NCBI GenBank assembly: GCA_016188215.1
Contig: JACPIF010000010.1
Coordinates: forward strand, 1-43,173
Source of the DNA: Candidatus Woesearchaeota archaeon
GTDB lineage: Archaea > Nanobdellota > Nanobdellia > Woesearchaeales > JACPIF01
Length of the DNA stretch: 43,173 nt
Direction of reading: 5' to 3'
Each line of letters opens with the position of its first letter. Within the stretch, counting starts at the first letter, position 1. Shown here piece by piece: positions 1 to 10,539 of this stretch. A program made the translations under genes and the position numbers. Under the pieces are notes generated by a model. It had not been told where the DNA came from. It ran no database searches and saw only the letters and a list, made by a program, of their open reading frames with translations.

Positions 1-343
1 TCATGAGCTGGGTTCAGAACGCTGTGAGGCAGTTTGTTTAATATCTACTGGAAATGTAGGATAGCTGAGAGGAAGGACCTTCTAGTACGAGAGGAACGGA
101 GGTTCGGCGCCACTAGTCTACCTGTTGTCTTCCAAGGCAAGCAGGGCAGCCACGCGCTACGGGATAAGAGCTGAAAGCATCTAAGCTCGAAACCCCCCTC
201 GAAAAGAGCTATCCTTGGACAGGGCTATAACAGCCCTTTGATAGGAGCGGCGTGTACGCACCAAGCTTCGGCGAGGTGTTCAGCGTGCGCTTACTAACAG
301 TCCATACCTTTCTAGCTGCAGATTTCGCCTGTGCATGGTCCTC
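1..343 (+). rRNA. 23S ribosomal RNA, 3' end (partial)
   Basis: This is the last part of the large-subunit rRNA; its 5' portion lies before the window. The sarcin-ricin loop, AGTACGAGAGGAAC, is visible near position 85-98, followed by the conserved domain VI sequence. The 3' boundary is estimated from the sequence GCATGGTCC, which probably forms the terminal processing stem, and from the T-run that follows. No 5S rRNA or tRNA follows before the first protein gene. Confidence 0.95.
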
Positions 344-344
344 A

Positions 345-357
345 TTTTTTCTTTTTT
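345..357 (+). terminator. Oligo-T terminator after 23S rRNA
   Basis: Two runs of six T separated by one C follow the rRNA end directly. Archaeal RNA polymerase stops at such oligo-T tracts without needing a hairpin, so this is the likely end of the rRNA transcript. Confidence 0.6.
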
Positions 358-416
358 AAGAACACCTTTTTTTCTCTAAATATCTGATTGGTTTAGCGAA
401 AGCTCTTAGAAAAGTA

Positions 417-423
417 TTTATAA
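417..423 (+). promoter_or_regulatory. Box A (TATA) promoter of the ATPase gene
   Basis: TTTATAA is centred 27 bases before the ATG at 447. That is the usual distance from TATA box to transcription start in archaea, so the mRNA is probably leaderless. Confidence 0.6.
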
Positions 424-446
424 CTTGGATTGTTTGCAGTCTTTTA

Positions 447-1697
447 ATGAAAGTTTCAGAAGTTTTTGTTGCAGGAGGATTACCAACTATCACGTACAAC
501 CCGCGAGATAATTTGAATTTAGAACATCAGTTAAAAGATTATATCTCAACAGGTTATAAATTATTATCACTCACGGGACCGACAAAAAGCGGGAAAACTG
601 TCTTGTGTCAGAAAGGTATTCCAGAATCACAAAGGATATGGGTAACAGGCGGAGCAATAAAACGAGAGGATGATTTTTGGGATACTGTTGCATACGAATT
701 AGGTAATGTCTATGATGAAATACACACATCAACTATTACTGGAAGTTCAACTTCTGGAAATATGAGTGCTGATGGCACGATCAATTTTGGTGTTATCCAA
801 GTTGGAATCAAAAAGGGGGATGAACAATCCAAATCAAAGGAGAAGTCCACTACAGTAATGCAGTCAAGACAGAAACGTAGTATAGTTATAGATCAATTAT
901 TGAAATCCAATACCGTCTTGGTAATAGATGATTTTCATTATATAGATAAAGACTTGCAAACGAGACTCATCAGGACTTTAAAGGATCCAATATTTAAAGG
1001 TCTAAGGGTTATTGTGATTGCAGTTCCTCATAGATCTTATGATGCTGTACGAGCTGAGGTTGAAATGACTGGCCGGGTACAACAGTTAAAAATTCAGCTC
1101 TGGAATCCCCTAGAACTTAAGCAGATTGGAAAACAAGGTTTTACTTCATTAAATTTAGATTTTTCAGATGAATTACTTGAGAAATTATCGGTTGAAAGTT
1201 ACGGAAGCCCATATCTTATGCAAGAATTTTGTCAGAGACTTTGTAAAAGAAAGGGAATTCTTGAGACTCAAACAAATAAAGTTGCGGTGACAATTGATGA
1301 ATATTCTCCTTTCTATAAAGAATTAGTTAACGAGATAGCTTCTAAAGTGGCTTTTGAGCGATTAGCGAGAGGCCCTACTCAAAGGACGGACAGAATCAAA
1401 AGGACATTAAAAACAGGAAAGGAGGTTGATATTTATACAGCGATTTTACATGCAATTGCATACACAGGTCCACTACCTGAAATTACATATGAGCAATTAA
1501 GAAGTGCTTTGAAAGCCGTCATGCAAAGTGAACCTCCTCAAGCTCACGAGGTCACACAGGTTATTACCAGAATGGTTGATATCGCTAAAGAAATAGAGGG
1601 GGAACCAGTTCTTGACTGGGATAAAGATACCAGAATCTTATACGTGTCAGATCCTTTCTTTTCATTTTATTTAAAATGGGCTGTTAAGGAAAATTAA
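447..1697 (+). CDS. P-loop (STAND/AAA-like) ATPase of unknown role
   Basis: A 416-residue P-loop NTPase. Walker A is GPTKSGKT at residues 44-51 and Walker B is VLVIDDFH ending near residue 164. The C-terminus reads VSDPFFSFYLKW, which resembles the closing motif of archaeal AAA/STAND ATPases of the DUF234-associated kind. Between the Walker motifs is a low-complexity Gly/Ser/Thr stretch (about 95-120) that may be a surface loop. The start is fixed by a box A 27 bases upstream. It is more AT-rich than the genes further along and sits alone behind the rRNA operon, which fits an acquired gene. No partner gene reveals its job; such ATPases occur in signalling, defence and DNA transactions, and I do not choose among these. 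Confidence 0.75.
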   Translation: MKVSEVFVAGGLPTITYNPRDNLNLEHQLKDYISTGYKLLSLTGPTKSGKTVLCQKGIPESQRIWVTGGAIKREDDFWDTVAYELGNVYDEIHTSTITGSSTSGNMSADGTINFGVIQVGIKKGDEQSKSKEKSTTVMQSRQKRSIVIDQLLKSNTVLVIDDFHYIDKDLQTRLIRTLKDPIFKGLRVIVIAVPHRSYDAVRAEVEMTGRVQQLKIQLWNPLELKQIGKQGFTSLNLDFSDELLEKLSVESYGSPYLMQEFCQRLCKRKGILETQTNKVAVTIDEYSPFYKELVNEIASKVAFERLARGPTQRTDRIKRTLKTGKEVDIYTAILHAIAYTGPLPEITYEQLRSALKAVMQSEPPQAHEVTQVITRMVDIAKEIEGEPVLDWDKDTRILYVSDPFFSFYLKWAVKEN

Positions 1698-1738
1698 TTA
1701 AACTCTATTTGCCAATTTTATCACCTTTTGTCATAAGC

Positions 1739-1746
1739 TTTAAATA
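1739..1746 (+). promoter_or_regulatory. Box A promoter of the 1769 gene
   Basis: TTTAAATA is centred about 26 bases before the ATG at 1769. It argues for that start rather than the in-frame ATG at 1709, because the box itself would lie inside the longer reading frame. Confidence 0.6.
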
Positions 1747-1768
1747 TATACTCCAAAAAATTAAACAT

Positions 1769-2200
1769 ATGACCTGGGAAAGGGAATGTATAGAGCCACA
1801 GCATGCGGTTGACACGCTATATGGCGGGCGGCAACCTACTGGTGAATACTGGGAGCTGTTTGTGAGGCCGACAAATGTTACTGGCCATGGCATACTGGTT
1901 GACAGGTTGTCAGTAGGCGTACAGGATGGCAACTCAGTTACCAGCATTGGTGTGCAGTATGCCACTGAAGATGGTGTTAGACTTGCCCAGTTCTCTTTTG
2001 ATAATAACAATCCGGCAGGCTGGTACATGGACGGAAAGAGGCAGGCAGTATGGCCTGCTAATCTAGGATTTATTGCGCAACTTGGCCTTAGGCACATATA
2101 TGAGGAGCTTAGTGCCATAAAACCAAGTGCAGCCCAAAGCATTGACGCATGCCTGGATCAGCTCGGTATGTTTGGACATGTGTTTTCAGGGCGAACATAA
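1769..2200 (+). CDS. Hypothetical protein, 143 aa
   Basis: A soluble protein that I do not recognise. It has alternating hydrophobic stretches (LSVGVQDGN, SVTSIGVQY, VRLAQFSF) that suggest a beta-rich N-terminal half. A more helical C-terminal half has a conserved-looking patch around LGFIAQLGLRHIYEEL. There is no signal peptide or membrane segment. The start at 1769 is chosen from the box A at 1739-1746; a longer version from 1709 would carry 20 extra residues. An antisense ORF over the same interval is taken as a shadow because this frame has its own promoter. Confidence 0.55.
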   Translation: MTWERECIEPQHAVDTLYGGRQPTGEYWELFVRPTNVTGHGILVDRLSVGVQDGNSVTSIGVQYATEDGVRLAQFSFDNNNPAGWYMDGKRQAVWPANLGFIAQLGLRHIYEELSAIKPSAAQSIDACLDQLGMFGHVFSGRT

Positions 2201-2224
2201 CTACCCCTCAAGAAACCTATTATC

Positions 2225-2234
2225 TTAAATATAA
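2225..2234 (+). promoter_or_regulatory. Box A promoter of the 2257 gene
   Basis: TTAAATATAA is centred about 27 bases before a GTG at 2257. It supports a leaderless GTG start, not the overlapping ATG at 2149. Confidence 0.55.
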
Positions 2235-2256
2235 GTTTCTCCAGAAATTTGGGATT

Positions 2257-2640
2257 GTGAAGCATCAGAAAAAGCTGGAATGGATTTTACGGATAGGCCT
2301 TGCCGGTGAGTTTATCGGGCATGGCGTCTTTGCGCTCCAGCTTAAGCCGAGATTTCTAGAGCTATTGGCCGCATTTACAGGCATTTCGGGACCTCCTGCA
2401 AATTATCTCATGTACACTATCGGTACAGGCGACGTCATCATTGCAATTCTGGCATTAGTCTATCCTTTCAGGCTGATGCTTGCCTGGGCAACGGTGTGGG
2501 GCTTCCTCACAGCCCTCTCCAGACCTATAGGAGGAGACCCTATCTGGGATTTCGTAGAAAGATGGGCCAACTGGGCTGTTCCACTTGCACTTCTATATGT
2601 AAGAGGCCTGCCAAAGAAAGTAAAAGATTGGTTTACCTAA
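2257..2640 (+). CDS. Small integral membrane protein, 127 aa
   Basis: It has three or four hydrophobic segments: around LRIGLAGEFIGHGVFAL, YTIGTGDVIIAILALV, LMLAWATVWGFLTAL and WAVPLALLYV. The arrangement resembles DoxX-like or small quinone-type membrane proteins, but I see no diagnostic motif. The GTG start at 2257 follows from the box A upstream. The longer frame from 2149 would overlap the previous gene and add 36 residues with no membrane or signal character. Its 3' end overlaps the end of the convergent VKOR gene by 4 bases. Confidence 0.55.
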   Translation: MKHQKKLEWILRIGLAGEFIGHGVFALQLKPRFLELLAAFTGISGPPANYLMYTIGTGDVIIAILALVYPFRLMLAWATVWGFLTALSRPIGGDPIWDFVERWANWAVPLALLYVRGLPKKVKDWFT

Positions 2641-3557
2641 CTAGTTTTAGCTAACTTATTCCGGCTTGCCTGGGCATCTTGAGTAAGCGCATCTTCACAG
2701 GCTGCAAACTCAGCCAGGGCTTCAAATGTCTGGAAGCCTGCAATACGCTTGACCTCTTCACCATTGATCTCAAGGATAAATGTTGGTGTCTTCTTGATGT
2801 CCCGCCTGAGACAGAGATTAGTCTGCGGATTCGGGCCGCGAGGATGGCATTCCACATAGTCTATGTACTGGAATGAAGACCCAAATGCCTTTTCCTGCGC
2901 TTTGCATGAGGAGCAGGTTATAGAGCCATACTCCCTGACGCCTTTCTCAGTGAGGCACTTCGCCAGATTATCATGCGTCTCATCATCACTGCTAAACAGC
3001 ACAAAGACAAAGGGGATTAGATTAATAATGATCAAAACAATAATAGCAGGCTTTGAAACCTTTAAGACAGACTTCAGTGAAGGCTTGTCAGGCTGCTTTA
3101 CATACAGGTAGATAGCAATTAGCAATGTCAGGATTATTATTACATGTACAAGTGTACATAGCAGGCATATTGCCTGCAGCATGAATTCAGCATACACCAG
3201 GTAGGCAACTGAAACAATGCCCAGCACGGACCATCCCAGGAGCCAGGTGGTTAGGAAGCCGGAATCCTTCTTGAGCATCCTCCATGCAATAATGAGCAGA
3301 ACTGCAAACCATATTGCACCGAATATGGCTATTGAAACGCCAAATATCTCAGAGTATTTGCTCGTATTGACAATTGAGCAGGATACAGTCTCGCTGACAT
3401 CGCAGAACGAGCCTGCTTTAGGAGGCACGTAGTGGCTCTTTGCAAGATATATGGACGTAACAAGCCCCAGCATCCCAAGCACTAAAATTACCCAGAGCAG
3501 TATCTTCTTTGCCCCTTGCCCTGATTTCAAAACAGGCTCCCTTTTAGCACTGACCAT
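2637..3557 (-). CDS. Vitamin K epoxide reductase (VKOR) with thioredoxin-like domain
   Basis: A membrane disulfide-forming enzyme fused to its own redox partner. VKOR part: about five membrane segments in residues 18-190, a loop cysteine pair at 52 and 60, and the active-site CLLC at 131-134. Thioredoxin-like part: CSSC at 215-218 and the cis-Pro motif TPT near 257-259, facing the outside. In this family the VKOR domain reoxidises the thioredoxin domain and passes electrons to quinone. The gene starts inside the last 31 bases of ccdA, so the two are co-transcribed and probably co-translated. The pairing of an oxidising VKOR with a reductant carrier CcdA suggests dedicated handling of extracytoplasmic cysteines. 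Confidence 0.9.
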   Translation of the reverse strand: MVSAKREPVLKSGQGAKKILLWVILVLGMLGLVTSIYLAKSHYVPPKAGSFCDVSETVSCSIVNTSKYSEIFGVSIAIFGAIWFAVLLIIAWRMLKKDSGFLTTWLLGWSVLGIVSVAYLVYAEFMLQAICLLCTLVHVIIILTLLIAIYLYVKQPDKPSLKSVLKVSKPAIIVLIIINLIPFVFVLFSSDDETHDNLAKCLTEKGVREYGSITCSSCKAQEKAFGSSFQYIDYVECHPRGPNPQTNLCLRRDIKKTPTFILEINGEEVKRIAGFQTFEALAEFAACEDALTQDAQASRNKLAKTS

Positions 3558-4249
3558 AGCATGTAACCTCCTAATGCTAACAAGAACAAACCAATACCTA
3601 AACGCATTAATCCCCTATGCTCCTTTCTCCAGGCCTCTAGTTTCTTGGATGTGTGGCCCATATAAACCAAGAAAATAATGACAAAGAGAGGCAGGATAAA
3701 GATAAGATTATATAACAGGAGCAGAGGTATTCCTGAGCTATAATCTCCTGATGAAAGCATGCCAATGATGGCTAAGTATGGGGCCCCTGTGCAGGGAAGT
3801 TCCACAAGGACAACAAAAATTCCGAGAATTACGGCAACGCCAATTGCGAGGATAGGGTGCTTAACCTCCATTCGCTTCATAATCTCTGAGAGGCGCTTTA
3901 TCCGCTGTGAAGCCCCTGGAATCATCTGCAATGAAAAACCCTTGCCATACCAAAAATAATCCTTAATCTCAAACAAGCCTGCAATTATTGCGACAAATGC
4001 GGCGAAAAAGTAAAACGGTTGGGCAAGCCCTGAAGTATAGGCAAGGGTGAAGATGCCGAGGCCTAAAAGAAGATAGGTTACATAGACCGAAGCTACATAA
4101 ACAAAACCTGCAAGTAGCATACGTGCCTTGCTCTTAAAGACAGCAGTCATGTACGCAAGAAGGAATATAAGAACTCCAAATACGCATGGGTTTATGCTGT
4201 CAGCCAAAGCTGCTGCAACAACAAGCCCAAGAGTTAGTTGCTCTACCAT
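3527..4249 (-). CDS. ccdA: CcdA/DsbD-type thiol-disulfide membrane transporter
   Basis: A six-helix membrane protein of 240 residues that passes electrons from cytoplasmic thioredoxin across the membrane. Both redox motifs are present: SINPC in the first helix and ELPCTGAPY in the fourth, each carrying one of the reactive cysteines. The length fits stand-alone CcdA. A box A (CTTTAAATAG on the minus strand, near 4320-4329) and a GAGAGG ribosome-binding site precede the ATG, so this gene has a short leader. It is the first gene of the two-gene ccdA-VKOR operon, with a 31-base overlap. Confidence 0.88.
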   Translation of the reverse strand: MVEQLTLGLVVAAALADSINPCVFGVLIFLLAYMTAVFKSKARMLLAGFVYVASVYVTYLLLGLGIFTLAYTSGLAQPFYFFAAFVAIIAGLFEIKDYFWYGKGFSLQMIPGASQRIKRLSEIMKRMEVKHPILAIGVAVILGIFVVLVELPCTGAPYLAIIGMLSSGDYSSGIPLLLLYNLIFILPLFVIIFLVYMGHTSKKLEAWRKEHRGLMRLGIGLFLLALGGYMLWSVLKGSLF

Positions 4250-4376
4250 GCCTGACAGAACCTCTCATAGGCAAGGATAAGTACACCTCTATTCATTCAT
4301 ATTTGCCTGATTGACACACTATTTAAAGCTGTCGATAACGGTGCTGTCACAATAATATTTTGTAAAATAGTAGAAT

Positions 4377-4646
4377 TCACTTGGCAGGGATCTCGTGCCG
4401 CATCAGGTGAATCATGATGCCGGTCCAGACCATCATGAAGCTCACTATCAGGACTATGGTTGAGAAAAATGCAGTTGAGGACATCTCTGCAGATTCCACA
4501 ACTGCTGCACCGGTCACTGAAGGCTTTATCACCAGTGCAATGGTTATCCCGGCAAGCCCTGCGACAAGGAAGCCTTTGGCCAGCCTGCTGCTGTGCATGA
4601 TATCCACTATCTTGGGGTGCAGTATTCCCCTTTGCTTTTTTGCCAT
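4377..4646 (-). CDS. Small membrane protein, 89 aa
   Basis: Two hydrophobic segments (about residues 24-42 and 60-80) separated by a short loop, with a basic N-terminus, so both ends are probably cytoplasmic. Unrecognised. A box A (TTTTTATATT on the minus strand near 4670) lies about 26 bases before the ATG, giving a leaderless monocistronic gene. It sits between ribA and the redox operon but I see no functional link. Confidence 0.6.
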   Translation of the reverse strand: MAKKQRGILHPKIVDIMHSSRLAKGFLVAGLAGITIALVIKPSVTGAAVVESAEMSSTAFFSTIVLIVSFMMVWTGIMIHLMRHEIPAK

Positions 4647-4697
4647 ACCTAAAATATTAAACGGGGGAATATAAAAATGTTTGTATACTTAGAAATT

Positions 4698-5321
4698 TCA
4701 TTTGATAAAACCTTTATCCTCCAGGTAATGGCCCATCTTCTCTTTCTTTGTCTTGAGATACTTGTAATCGTAATGATTTGCCTTGACTTGTATCGGGATG
4801 CGCTTAACTATTGTAAGCCCGTATTTCTCAAGGCCCTCAATCTTTTTAGGGTTATTTGTCAGCAGTGCAATCTTGCATACACCCAATTTTGCAAGGATCT
4901 GCGCGCCGATTGTATAGTCGCGAGCATCAACCTTGAAGCCCAGCTTTGTGTTGGCTGTTATGGTATCATAGCCCTTGTCCTGCAATGCATACGCCCTTAT
5001 CTTGTTGAGCAGGCCGATGCCCCTGCCTTCCTGCCTTAGGTAGAGCAGGACACCCCCTTTCCTGCCGATAATTTGCAATGATTTGTCCAGCTGCTTCCCG
5101 CAGTCGCATTTTAAGGAGTGGAATGTGTCACCAGTTATGCACTCAGAATGCACCCTGACCAAGGTAGGTTTTGTCTTTGAAATCTTGCCTTTAACCAGGG
5201 CAATGTTGAACATGTGGTGCGGTGTCTTGCCATTCAGCGTCTCAAAGACGTGTATCCTAAATTTCCCGTATCTTGTGGGGAGATTTGCAGAGACTTCTTT
5301 CTGAATGGCGTTTAACTTCAT
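4698..5321 (-). CDS. ribA: GTP cyclohydrolase II
   Basis: Converts GTP to 2,5-diamino-6-ribosylamino-4(3H)-pyrimidinone 5'-phosphate, the first riboflavin step in bacteria. The zinc site is complete (C61, C72, C74 in the C-x10-C-x-C pattern), and the catalytic loop RQEGRGIGL is at 96-104. It is 207 residues, the single-domain form without a RibB fusion. I start it at the ATG before KLNAIQKEV, because the extra 27 residues of the longer frame have no family counterpart and a box A (TTTAATAATA) lies about 30 bases upstream of this ATG. Most euryarchaea use the unrelated GTP cyclohydrolase III, so this is a bacterial-type enzyme. No other riboflavin gene is in the window. Confidence 0.9.
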   Translation of the reverse strand: MKLNAIQKEVSANLPTRYGKFRIHVFETLNGKTPHHMFNIALVKGKISKTKPTLVRVHSECITGDTFHSLKCDCGKQLDKSLQIIGRKGGVLLYLRQEGRGIGLLNKIRAYALQDKGYDTITANTKLGFKVDARDYTIGAQILAKLGVCKIALLTNNPKKIEGLEKYGLTIVKRIPIQVKANHYDYKYLKTKKEKMGHYLEDKGFIK

Positions 5322-5370
5322 AGGATGTGGATAAGAAAGTGTATTATTAAATCTATGCCCAATACAATTA

Positions 5371-5571
5371 TTACCATCCTGTACTTTCGTGATACCAGTC
5401 ACTTATTGTTCTGTAAGTGCCAGCAATATAAGAATCAAAAGCAACTTTGGCGATGGCTGCTACATCTGATTTCCTTAGTATTCTTTCTTTCTCCAATCCT
5501 CTTCTGAATGTATCTCTGCTCCAAGTTTCTTTAAGAGCTGATACTAGATTATCAATTACATCATTTCCCAT
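5371..5571 (-). CDS. Hypothetical small helical protein, 66 aa
   Basis: A short charged protein, mostly helical in appearance, ending in WYHESTGW. Unrecognised. The start MGNDVIDN is chosen because a box A (CTTTAAAAGG, plus positions 5594-5603) is centred 27 bases upstream; a longer frame from 5619 would include the promoter. It lies immediately upstream of ribA on the same strand, but ribA seems to have its own promoter, so an operon is uncertain. Confidence 0.45.
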   Translation of the reverse strand: MGNDVIDNLVSALKETWSRDTFRRGLEKERILRKSDVAAIAKVAFDSYIAGTYRTISDWYHESTGW

Positions 5572-5621
5572 AACCAGGAGTATTACATGGAACCCTTTTA
5601 AAGCTTGTGCAAAATTCAATG

Positions 5622-5828
5622 TCAGAACTTGTCAGGAAATTTCTGGTAATCCAGCAGCTCATCATCTATTACCGGATTGTCAAGCTTGGTCTGCTTGTTG
5701 CATGCCTTGCAGTTAAGCACGAGCTTGTCCTTCCGCTCCTCTTCCATCTTGCCGTGGCAGTAATAGCAGTAGAATGAGGTTTTCAGCGCCACGCCGCCCG
5801 GATAATAGCTTGCAAGATTTATGCCCAT
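5622..5828 (-). CDS. Zinc-ribbon protein, 68 aa
   Basis: A small protein with two CxxC knuckles, YCYYCHGK and LNCKACNK, about 20 residues apart: a treble-clef or zinc-ribbon fold likely to bind one zinc. The rest is acidic at the C-terminus. The start MGINLASYY is preferred because GTTTAATAAC (plus positions 5850-5859) is centred 27 bases upstream. The alternative ATG at 5867 adds 13 residues. Function unknown; such ribbons bind nucleic acid or bridge protein complexes. Confidence 0.6.
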   Translation of the reverse strand: MGINLASYYPGGVALKTSFYCYYCHGKMEEERKDKLVLNCKACNKQTKLDNPVIDDELLDYQKFPDKF

Positions 5829-5897
5829 GGCGTTTTTACGCGGCAAGAAGTTATTAAACTTTATCATTTGCCTATATTGGCGAGGGGCAAGTTTCCG

Positions 5898-6182
5898 TTA
5901 TTCTACTTCTATCTTGACTGTCCCTATATAGCGGGAGAGCCAATTGTAGAGCAATGCCCCTATAAGGCCAACCAGGAAACCGCCAATAATGCCATACAGC
6001 GTAGTAGCTACAATGAATACCGCTTGATTGGTTGGCAGCTGGAACAATGGATAGAAGCGCGATACTGCTACGATGATGATGCCGCTGAGGCAATAAAGTA
6101 TTCCTGCGATTACAGAAAGCACTTTAGCCAAAGCAAGCGGCTCTATACGGCTGATTGACCTGGTGTTTTGCGGCTGTTTCAT
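5898..6182 (-). CDS. Two-helix membrane protein (DUF3566-like)
   Basis: 94 residues. A short polar N-terminus leads to the motif SISRIEPLALAKVL and then two long hydrophobic segments (about 25-45 and 58-82) joined by a loop. The SI-R-IEP-LALAKV start and two-helix layout recall the DUF3566 transmembrane family. I choose the ATG of MKQPQNT because a box A (TTTAAATG) begins 32 bases before it; an ATG nine codons earlier lies too close to the box. Confidence 0.6.
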   Translation of the reverse strand: MKQPQNTRSISRIEPLALAKVLSVIAGILYCLSGIIIVAVSRFYPLFQLPTNQAVFIVATTLYGIIGGFLVGLIGALLYNWLSRYIGTVKIEVE

Positions 6183-6255
6183 TTCTTGTCCTGCTAAAGC
6201 ATGGAGCATTTAAATTTAACTGTTAAATGGGCTCACTGTTAAATTATGTACACTG

Positions 6256-7293
6256 CTACAGCATCTCATGAGCCATCTTCAGCATGGGGAATCTTCTGGC
6301 ATATCTTCCCATGGTATCCAGGTATTTAAAAATGCCTTTCCATGCAGCAGCAATGCTTTCATCGCGGTAAGGGACATTATGCTGGATGCAATACTCCTTC
6401 ACAATGCTGCGTATCCTGAGCAGGTTCTTGCGCGAGGCCTGCGGAAAAAGGTGGTGCTCTATCTGGCAGTCCAGGCCGCCGAAGATGTAGTTTAGCAAGA
6501 TGCCACTCTTTATATTCCGCGAAGTGCGGACCTGTTTCTCCAGGAATGAGAGGTCATCCGCGCCCTCAAGAATCGGCATGCCGACATGATTGGGCGTGAA
6601 AGTAAAGCCGAGGTATATGCCTATAAGCATTGAGAGCACTGCATATATCAGCAGTGACATCCAAATGCCAATAAAATAAGGCAGTATGCCAAAGAATAGC
6701 AGCACATGGCCGAGCAGGAGCAGCCAGTCGATGCGAATTTTCTTTTCCCTGTATAAATATCGCAATGCATCTCCCCTCATAAGGAAAGCCAATATAAGGA
6801 AAACTGATGGAAACAGCCATGCCTGGAATCTTGTCGCGAGCCTTTTCAGCCCCTTCTTCTCCAGGGCACGCTGCACTGTGAGTGAGAATGGGGAAACATC
6901 TATATCTGGATCAGAACCTTCTATATTTGGATGCGCATGGTGCTGGTTATGCTTGAATTTCCAGTAAGAGAAGCTTCCGCCCAGGATAAGGCCATAGCTT
7001 ACGTGCCCAAATAATTCATTAATCCAATTCCTCTTTGATACAGCACGGTGTCCAGCTTCATGACCTAGATAGCCGAAGTGTGTCGTGACAAACGCGAGAG
7101 GGACTATAAGGGGGAGGGCAGCATACCCCCTGTTGAGATACACTATCAAGCCCAGCAGGATTGCAAACAAAATAATTGTTACAAGGAAATGCACAAGATA
7201 GTACCATTCTGTGTGGGCAAGGAGGCCTTTTTCCTCTATCTTTTTCCGCAACTCAATATAATCTGCTTTCTGCAATAATGAAATAAGATACAC
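6256..7293 (-). CDS. Fatty acid desaturase family membrane di-iron enzyme
   Basis: 345 residues with all three histidine boxes of the membrane desaturases: HEAGH (78-82), HNQHH (115-119) and QIEHH (277-281). The glutamine opening the third box is typical of front-end (delta-5/6 type) acyl desaturases. There are about four to six membrane segments, and there is no fused cytochrome b5, so an external electron donor is needed. The start is a GTG, with a box A-like TTTTTATA about 35-40 bases upstream. In an archaeon the substrate is unclear, because membrane lipids are isoprenoid; it could act on scavenged or host-derived acyl chains or on another hydrocarbon. The family call is secure, the substrate is not. 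Confidence 0.88.
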   Translation of the reverse strand: MYLISLLQKADYIELRKKIEEKGLLAHTEWYYLVHFLVTIILFAILLGLIVYLNRGYAALPLIVPLAFVTTHFGYLGHEAGHRAVSKRNWINELFGHVSYGLILGGSFSYWKFKHNQHHAHPNIEGSDPDIDVSPFSLTVQRALEKKGLKRLATRFQAWLFPSVFLILAFLMRGDALRYLYREKKIRIDWLLLLGHVLLFFGILPYFIGIWMSLLIYAVLSMLIGIYLGFTFTPNHVGMPILEGADDLSFLEKQVRTSRNIKSGILLNYIFGGLDCQIEHHLFPQASRKNLLRIRSIVKEYCIQHNVPYRDESIAAAWKGIFKYLDTMGRYARRFPMLKMAHEML

Positions 7294-7357
7294 CTCTTAA
7301 GAATAAAACTCTGGAAACGCAGGTATAAAAAGGTTTGCAGTATCGGGGCGCAGAACC

Positions 7358-9421
<2,064 letters not shown>

Positions 9422-9574
9422 TTATAGGGGCTATAAATGAGTTATAATGGGTTTATAGAGCACCATGACCCAATTTTTGCCTTCAAAGAACATCCAATTG
9501 AAATATGCCTAAAATTAAAAAATATATACACTAAATATATATATACACATATCCTTTTGTGCATATTTGGCAGG

Positions 9575-10525
9575 GTGATTTACATCAAAAGAAAAGTTGT
9601 CTTACATGGCCCATCAACGCTTATTATATCACTTCCAAGCAAATGGGCCAAAAAATATAATATAGAAAAAGGAGCTGAGCTGGAAGTACTTGAAGAAGAC
9701 AAGAATCTGATTATTACTTCTGACTCTGTCTGGAAGCCGCTTGAGGTGGATATCGACATATCAAACCTTGATAGAAGTTCTATAATGTATGTAATTAGAA
9801 GCTTATATCGCTTAGGTTACGACGTAGTCCGTGTTCAGTTTCAAAATTCTACTGCTCTTTACCAAAGAACAGGAAAAGAAATCAGTGTGATCTCCATTAT
9901 ACACACAGAGATTAACCGTCTCATTGGATATGAAATTATTCAAGAAAAGGGGAATTCGTGCATTATTAAAGACATACAGGAGACCTCTACAAAGGATTTT
10001 GATCAGATACTCAGAAGAATATTCCTAATGATTATTGATACATTTGGTGCCCTTCTTGAAGGCGCTAAGGTAAACAGTATGCAACTTCTTGAGACAATTG
10101 AGGGTAAACACGATACCATTACAAAATTTGTGAGTTATTGCATGAGAATGCTAAACAAGAAAGGATATCCTACACCAAGGAAAACTGCATATTATTATCA
10201 CATTATAGCATACTTAGACAGGGTCACTGATATCCTGAAATATGCAGCCAGGGATTTGATATCCTACAATAAGAAATTAAATCCTCAGGCAATTCCTTTA
10301 CTTGAGCTGGTCAATGCGAATATCCGATTATATTACGATCTCTTCTATAAATATGAGAATAAGAAAATAGTGGATATGGATAATAATAGGTATAAGGCAG
10401 AAAAGATTGTAAAAGCATTGCCTTCCTCATTAAAGCCTACGGAAATGGTTATTGTTGTCAGTATATACCATATCATGGAGATGCTTCTTGATCTCATTGA
10501 GGCGCGGACTGCTTTGCAGTTTTAA
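9575..10525 (+). CDS. AbrB-PhoU family regulator, paralogue 1
   Basis: 316 residues. N-terminal SpoVT/AbrB DNA-binding domain (IKRKVVLHGPSTLIISLPSKW) followed by a helical PhoU-like region. The family is annotated as a phosphate uptake regulator. I place the start at a GTG: the next residues VIYIKRKVV align with the starts of the two paralogues at 14050 and 15456, and a box A-like TAAATATATATATA lies near 9532-9545. An ATG at 9437 would add 46 residues with no counterpart in the paralogues, although it has its own TATA-like sequence near 9391. No phosphate transporter genes are in the window, so a link to phosphate is not shown here. Confidence 0.8.
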   Translation: MIYIKRKVVLHGPSTLIISLPSKWAKKYNIEKGAELEVLEEDKNLIITSDSVWKPLEVDIDISNLDRSSIMYVIRSLYRLGYDVVRVQFQNSTALYQRTGKEISVISIIHTEINRLIGYEIIQEKGNSCIIKDIQETSTKDFDQILRRIFLMIIDTFGALLEGAKVNSMQLLETIEGKHDTITKFVSYCMRMLNKKGYPTPRKTAYYYHIIAYLDRVTDILKYAARDLISYNKKLNPQAIPLLELVNANIRLYYDLFYKYENKKIVDMDNNRYKAEKIVKALPSSLKPTEMVIVVSIYHIMEMLLDLIEARTALQF

Positions 10526-10539
10526 TAGTGCCATAGTGC

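Noticed and set aside
344-446. 5S rRNA or tRNA following the 23S gene
   Set aside because: The 100 bases after the 23S end contain only a T-run and the next gene's promoter.
1705-2142. 145-codon minus-strand ORF opposite the 1769 gene
   Set aside because: Cys/Ser-rich shadow translation with no box A; the plus-strand gene has one at the right distance.
9437-9574. N-terminal extension of AbrB-PhoU paralogue 1 from ATG 9437
   Set aside because: The two paralogues start at the equivalent of GTG 9575 and the extra 46 residues resemble translated AT-rich promoter DNA; not fully excluded.
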